A DNA stretch of 64,000 nucleotides from Dioscorea cayenensis subsp. rotundata (taxonomy: Eukaryota; Streptophyta; Magnoliopsida; Dioscoreales; Dioscoreaceae): contig NC_052477.1 in NCBI RefSeq assembly GCF_009730915.1, positions 1,364,001 through 1,428,000 on the forward strand, given 5' to 3'. This document shows positions 59,461 through 64,000 of the stretch, piece after piece; the first letter of the stretch is position 1; every line of letters starts with the position of its first letter. The position numbers were made by a program, and so were the translations under genes. The notes under the pieces were generated by a model. That model saw nothing but the letters and a program-made list of their open reading frames with translations, searched no databases and was not told the DNA's origin.

Positions 59461-59865
59461 GAAGCGCGCGAAGAGTCTGGGCCGGGCCGAGCGGTGAGGT
59501 CGAAAGAAGTCGAAGAGGAGGCGGAGTGGCTTTTGGTTGGATCGGAAGCAGGTGAAGCTCGGCCAGTCAAATCACCGAGATTTAGGGTTTCAAATAGGGA
59601 GGATCTTAGCAGCTGATCCGGAACTCTTTTATGTGTAATGTTGATGATGATGATGATGTGGAGCAGTGAGGATTAAAATAGTGACGCGTGTAAGTTGAGC
59701 AGGGGCACATCGAGATCGAATGATCGAGTTGTTAGGGTTTTTGTTAGGGTGGCTTCTTAGGTGAAAGAGAATTAAAGCTAGGTAACCTTTTTGATTCAAA
59801 TTAAAGTTCAGATATCGAATTGAATAAAAAGCAAAGTTTGGTAGCCTCCTGAAAAATTTACTCTC

Positions 59866-60172
59866 GATTTAATTTCAACGAGAGGATATTCGATGGATTC
59901 CGGTGAGAAATGTCAAATGTGAGCACTAGATAAGTCATGTGGAGAGCATTTGACACATCATATGCTGATTAGGACAAGCATTGTCATTCCCAAAGGACAC
60001 ATCATTTGTCCAAGTGCCATTAAATTTTATGTTGACATGACTTTTAGAGTGACGTGGCTACTCCACATGAACATATGACAAGCCCAAATGCCTCAACGTG
60101 GCTTATCCGGTGTCTACATCAGACATTTCTCACCAAAATCCATCGGGTAAGGTTCTGTTGAAATCAAATTGA
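59866..60172. mobile_element. Nested inverted-repeat element in the Pack-MULE right arm
   Basis: Inverted arms GATTTAATTTCAAC...GATGGATTCCGGTGAG (from about 59866) and, in reverse, GATTTGATTTCAAC...GATGGATTTTGGTGAG (to about 60172) run about 50 bases each and include GAGAAATGTC. The left arm of the host element has no counterpart at the matching site, which identifies this as an insertion. It is non-coding. Confidence 0.6.
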
Positions 60173-60422
60173 AGTAGAGTGATCAAAAAATACAAATTGA
60201 AATATAAGCATAGTTTGATTACCTCTCAAGAGTTTTACCCAATTATCTTATATGATCGACTTTACTATTTTATAATATGGAAAAAAAAATCAAATAAAAC
60301 TAATCAACATCAAGAACAAGGTAAAATTTTTTCAAGAAAAAAAAAAAAAACTCTCGCCTCTGCTAATCATATATGTTTATTATTACCATTCAATTCATCT
60401 CCCGGAATTGTTTGGGGAAAAA

Positions 60423-61422
60423 NNNNNNNNNNNNNNNNNNNNNNNNNNNNNNNNNNNNNNNNNNNNNNNNNNNNNNNNNNNNNNNNNNNNNNNNNNNNNN
60501 NNNNNNNNNNNNNNNNNNNNNNNNNNNNNNNNNNNNNNNNNNNNNNNNNNNNNNNNNNNNNNNNNNNNNNNNNNNNNNNNNNNNNNNNNNNNNNNNNNNN
60601 NNNNNNNNNNNNNNNNNNNNNNNNNNNNNNNNNNNNNNNNNNNNNNNNNNNNNNNNNNNNNNNNNNNNNNNNNNNNNNNNNNNNNNNNNNNNNNNNNNNN
60701 NNNNNNNNNNNNNNNNNNNNNNNNNNNNNNNNNNNNNNNNNNNNNNNNNNNNNNNNNNNNNNNNNNNNNNNNNNNNNNNNNNNNNNNNNNNNNNNNNNNN
60801 NNNNNNNNNNNNNNNNNNNNNNNNNNNNNNNNNNNNNNNNNNNNNNNNNNNNNNNNNNNNNNNNNNNNNNNNNNNNNNNNNNNNNNNNNNNNNNNNNNNN
60901 NNNNNNNNNNNNNNNNNNNNNNNNNNNNNNNNNNNNNNNNNNNNNNNNNNNNNNNNNNNNNNNNNNNNNNNNNNNNNNNNNNNNNNNNNNNNNNNNNNNN
61001 NNNNNNNNNNNNNNNNNNNNNNNNNNNNNNNNNNNNNNNNNNNNNNNNNNNNNNNNNNNNNNNNNNNNNNNNNNNNNNNNNNNNNNNNNNNNNNNNNNNN
61101 NNNNNNNNNNNNNNNNNNNNNNNNNNNNNNNNNNNNNNNNNNNNNNNNNNNNNNNNNNNNNNNNNNNNNNNNNNNNNNNNNNNNNNNNNNNNNNNNNNNN
61201 NNNNNNNNNNNNNNNNNNNNNNNNNNNNNNNNNNNNNNNNNNNNNNNNNNNNNNNNNNNNNNNNNNNNNNNNNNNNNNNNNNNNNNNNNNNNNNNNNNNN
61301 NNNNNNNNNNNNNNNNNNNNNNNNNNNNNNNNNNNNNNNNNNNNNNNNNNNNNNNNNNNNNNNNNNNNNNNNNNNNNNNNNNNNNNNNNNNNNNNNNNNN
61401 NNNNNNNNNNNNNNNNNNNNNN
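60423..61422. other. Assembly gap (1000 N)
   Basis: Exactly 1000 N. It is bordered on the right by a tandem minisatellite whose repetitive nature probably caused the break. Confidence 0.98.
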
Positions 61423-61975
61423 TGAAAAATATAATTCAAAGTATTTAGATAAATAAATAATTAAATTATAATATTAAAAATTATTTTTTTCACAATTTTT
61501 AAAATACCTTTGTATTTATCAAAATACCCCTACGTATAAAATTTTTAAAAATATAATTTAAAGTATTTAAATAAATAAATAATTTAAATTATAATATCAA
61601 AAATTAGTTTTTTACAATTTTTAAATACCTTTGTATTTACCAAAATACCCCTATGTATAAAAATTTGAACAACTTAATTTCAAGTATTTAGATAAATAAA
61701 TAATTAAATTATAATATCAAAAATTATTTTTTTACAATTTTTTAAAATACCTTTGCATTTACCAAAATACCCCTACGTATAAAAATTTGAAAAACTTAAT
61801 TTAAAGTATTAAGATAAATAAATAATTAAATTATAATATAAAAGATAATTTTTTCACAATTTTTTTAAAATATATTTGTATTTATCAAAATATCCCTACG
61901 TATAAAAATTTGAAAATCTTAATTTAAAGTATTTAGATAAATAAATAATTAAATTATAATATTAAAAAAATAATA
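61423..61975. repeat. 122-bp minisatellite array (about 4.5 units)
   Basis: The phrase AAGTATTTAGATAAATAAATA recurs with the same G at 61441, 61563, 61684, 61806 and 61929, spacings of 122, 121, 122 and 123. Each unit also contains TACCTTTGTATTTA-CAAAATACCCCTACGTATAAAA. Units are about 90 percent alike by eye. The array very probably continues into the gap on its left. Confidence 0.92.
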
Positions 61976-62256
61976 AAAGGAAAAATAAAAACTAGGGAGT
62001 GTAATAAGGAATTAGATTAAATGAGTGGGGGTATAATTGGAAAATACATGTTCGATTACCACCAACTTGTAATCCTGGATGGACATCTGCTTTTTGGTGG
62101 TAATGTGATTACCACCTTTACTTGTAATATTTCACTATGGTAATCTTACATTACCATCAACATTACCATCTGCTATAAGATCCAATCGCTCAGATCTGAA
62201 CAGATTACATCAGATTCCCTGATAATGTCTTGCATTACTGCACAACCAAACGCCTT
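61976..62256. mobile_element. Right end of a probable DNA transposon
   Basis: This ends with CTGCACAACCAAACGCC, the reverse of GGCGTTTGGTTG, a terminal style common to plant PIF/Harbinger-like non-autonomous elements, next to TTTAAA. Inside are many GGTAATGTTA/ATTACCA phrases in both orientations. The left end would lie in or beyond the gap, so the minisatellite may be internal to this element. Confidence 0.45.
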
Positions 62257-63800
62257 TAAAAGAATATAAGAAAAGCAATGTGAAACACTTAAACTTTATT
62301 TAATCATTGTTGAAACAAAAAGGTGACAATTTAAGCCAAAGTCAAATAACATTGATGTTTTTCAAAGTTAAGTATTGCATGATAATATTATAATTCAGTT
62401 TTGTCATGCATGAAGTGAAAAATTAATAATCAGATGGAACCCTTCACTTTTCAAAGAGGGAAATTAATTAACAAACAAAAATTATTCATTCATTTATTAG
62501 TAGTCAAATTTCATGGACTTAGATTAAATTTCCACAAACTCATAATTCTTTTAATTTATGTAACAATACCGATAAGTTTAGCTTAATTAATTATATTCAA
62601 AATAATGCTATGTAATTAAACGTATTATTTCTCTAAGACAAACACAGCTTGGGATGAGCAAGTTGATGAGGGAGTTATGTAATTTTTTAATAAAAAAATT
62701 TAAAAAAAAATTGGTGTGGAGATTTGATAAATTTTGAAGTTTTTCTTGACAACTGAAGAGTAATAAGAATTGATTTTATTTTCCCTTTTTTTTAACGCTG
62801 ATTTTCTCATATTTCAATTATTTTTATGGATTAAAATAATTTTAATGTCAAATTATAAAATTATAAGTTCGCATAAAAAAAAAGTCATTTTAGTGAAGGA
62901 AAGTGACCTTTCAAATTTTCTCATTTTCCATCACACGTAGGCTCATTAAAAAAGTCCAAACAAACACGAAGTCCAAAAAAATACAAAAAATTATTATTTT
63001 TTTATTTTTAATATATATATATATATATATGGCCTTTTATTTGAATTTTGAATTGAAATGTCAAACTCATATTAATCCCTTTATAGAAATTTAAAATATA
63101 AATATATGAATTTAAGAAGATAAAATTGAAATTCAAATATATTAGATTTAAAAAGTAATTAAATTTCAGTTGAAAGTTGAAAGTGGAGAATTACTGAATG
63201 TGTTTTTAGGATGAGGATTTATGGAGTAACAAATGTGATAAATGTGTTTTTTTTTAAGGGGGACATATCATGATGTGGACCAATAGTTTAAAACTTTAAA
63301 TACATAAATACATAAAAAAAAATACACAAATATTGACCAAATTGTTTGAAAAAACATTTTAAATACCTTTTATTTTAAAAAAATTGTGTAATATTTACTC
63401 ATCTTCTAATCACCAATCATAATCTATATTTGTATTTATTTTACTTTATTTTTGAATTAGTTATTATCTCTTCCCAATTTTACACTCCAATAAAGAGATA
63501 TGCACACAATTAGAAAAATAACAAAATATTTTAAATTTACATAAATACTATACAAATTTTTTTGATAAAAAAAATACAAAAATACCTTAAAAAAACTTTT
63601 AAAATAGCATGAAATTACAGATTCATTAGAGATTTATCAAATAAAGTATTAAAATTATAAAAATTATATATTTAATCCAAGACTAAAATTAAGATTTATT
63701 ATTTTATAAAAAAATAAAAAATAAAAAATAAATAAATTTATTTAAATAATAATAATAAGAACATAAGTGAATTTTGAAAAGAGAAGGAACTCAATTTTAG
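62257..63800. other. Very AT-rich intergenic DNA
   Basis: No gene seen. A (TA)n tract is at about 63012-63030. Poly(A)/poly(T) runs are frequent. Confidence 0.5.
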
Positions 63801-63824
63801 TTGACCTAAATCTAATGGTGACGT

Positions 63825-64000
63825 GTCACTCATATCCATAATAAGAAACGCGTTTCCCAAACGTTTCTATATAAACACATCGCACTCTTCTTCTTCTCCT
63901 TCCCACGTCTCTCTTTAGGAACTTTTTCCTATTTGTATATATTTCGTATTACGTCCCCGAAATTTCTCGGAATCACAAACAAGTCCCTGGATTCGTGGAA
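63825..64000 (+). promoter_or_regulatory. Core promoter and 5' leader of a gene beyond the window
   Basis: GACGTGTCACT (about 63822) resembles an ACGT-core (G-box-like) site, and AAACGCGTTTCCCAAACGTTT follows. TATATAAA at 63868-63875 is a good TATA box, followed about 15-30 bases on by a CT-rich leader (CACTCTTCTTCTTCTCC). No ATG in good context appears before the window ends, so the coding start lies to the right. Confidence 0.6.

Larger units (their letters stand above)
58490..60240 (-). mobile_element. Pack-MULE-like element with long inverted repeats and a captured gene fragment
   Basis: A perfect 9-bp target duplication, AATTATCTT, flanks the element (58481-58489 and 60241-60249). The ends GGGTAAAAATCTTAAGAGGT (58490) and, in reverse, GGGTAAAACTCTTGAGAGGT (60240) begin long terminal inverted repeats of roughly 300 bases, including GGCTACCAAACTTTGCTTTT and AAAAAGGTTACCTAG on both arms. 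The right arm is interrupted by a nested inverted-repeat insertion at about 59866-60172. Between the arms, on the minus strand, lies a broken histone H2B fragment. A Mutator-like element carrying a host gene piece without transposase is by definition a Pack-MULE. The 9-bp duplication being intact implies a fairly recent insertion. Confidence 0.85.

Overview
The window reads as nuclear DNA of a flowering plant. It has intron-rich genes with GT-AG splice sites, an AT-rich intergenic background, many microsatellites, DNA transposons (Mutator-like, hAT-like and Stowaway), short retroposons, and a clear set of plant gene families. GC-rich first exons beside AT-rich later exons, together with a Stowaway MITE, suggest a monocot. 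The species cannot be named from the sequence alone. Three runs of exactly 1000 N mark fixed-size assembly gaps at 40802-41801, 50291-51290 and 60423-61422, so true distances across them are unknown.

Layout, left half. A peroxin gene (PEX11A, +) at 1180-1881 is followed by diverged tandem repeats and a tRNA-type SINE. A lysophospholipid acyltransferase gene (LPEAT1 type, +, eight coding exons) spans 4630-9371. About 4.5 kb of AT-rich DNA precedes a DUF789 gene (+, six coding exons, 13922-18798) whose large intron carries a roughly 430-bp tandem repeat. A hAT-like repeat and a second SINE follow, then an intronless DOG1-family gene (+, 21591-22250). The Mediator subunit MED19 gene lies on the minus strand (coding 26914-24031, with 5' UTR exons up to about 28.0 kb).

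Layout, right half. A 5.7-kb Mutator-like element carrying decayed Ulp1-type peptidase coding sequence occupies 29214-34955. The 5' half of a mut-7-like 3'-5' exonuclease gene (+, from about 36.2 kb) runs toward the first gap. After it come a PR-10 relic, a hairpin-rich palindromic element, and a second, internally deleted copy of the Ulp1-carrying element (44581-47688) with a nested Stowaway MITE. An intact PR-10/Bet v 1 gene (-, 49309-48707) follows. Past the second gap are the 3' exons of an unrecognised gene (51449-52516), a DUF3511 gene (+, 56868-57242), a 1.75-kb Pack-MULE-like element carrying a broken histone H2B fragment (58490-60240), a 122-bp minisatellite beside the third gap, and a core promoter near the right edge for a gene outside the window.

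The genes do not form one pathway. They are ordinary, independently regulated plant genes (peroxisome division, phospholipid remodelling, transcription, RNA or DNA processing, stress response) separated by mobile DNA. Two otherwise well-conserved genes, LPEAT1 and DUF789, need the removal of one base from a short homopolymer (once and twice respectively) to restore the family reading frame. I read this as residual assembly insertions rather than as pseudogenes. The least ordinary material is the Ulp1-carrying transposon family with its dispersed TTTAAAC motif arrays, the H2B-capturing element, and a 36-bp perfect palindrome.
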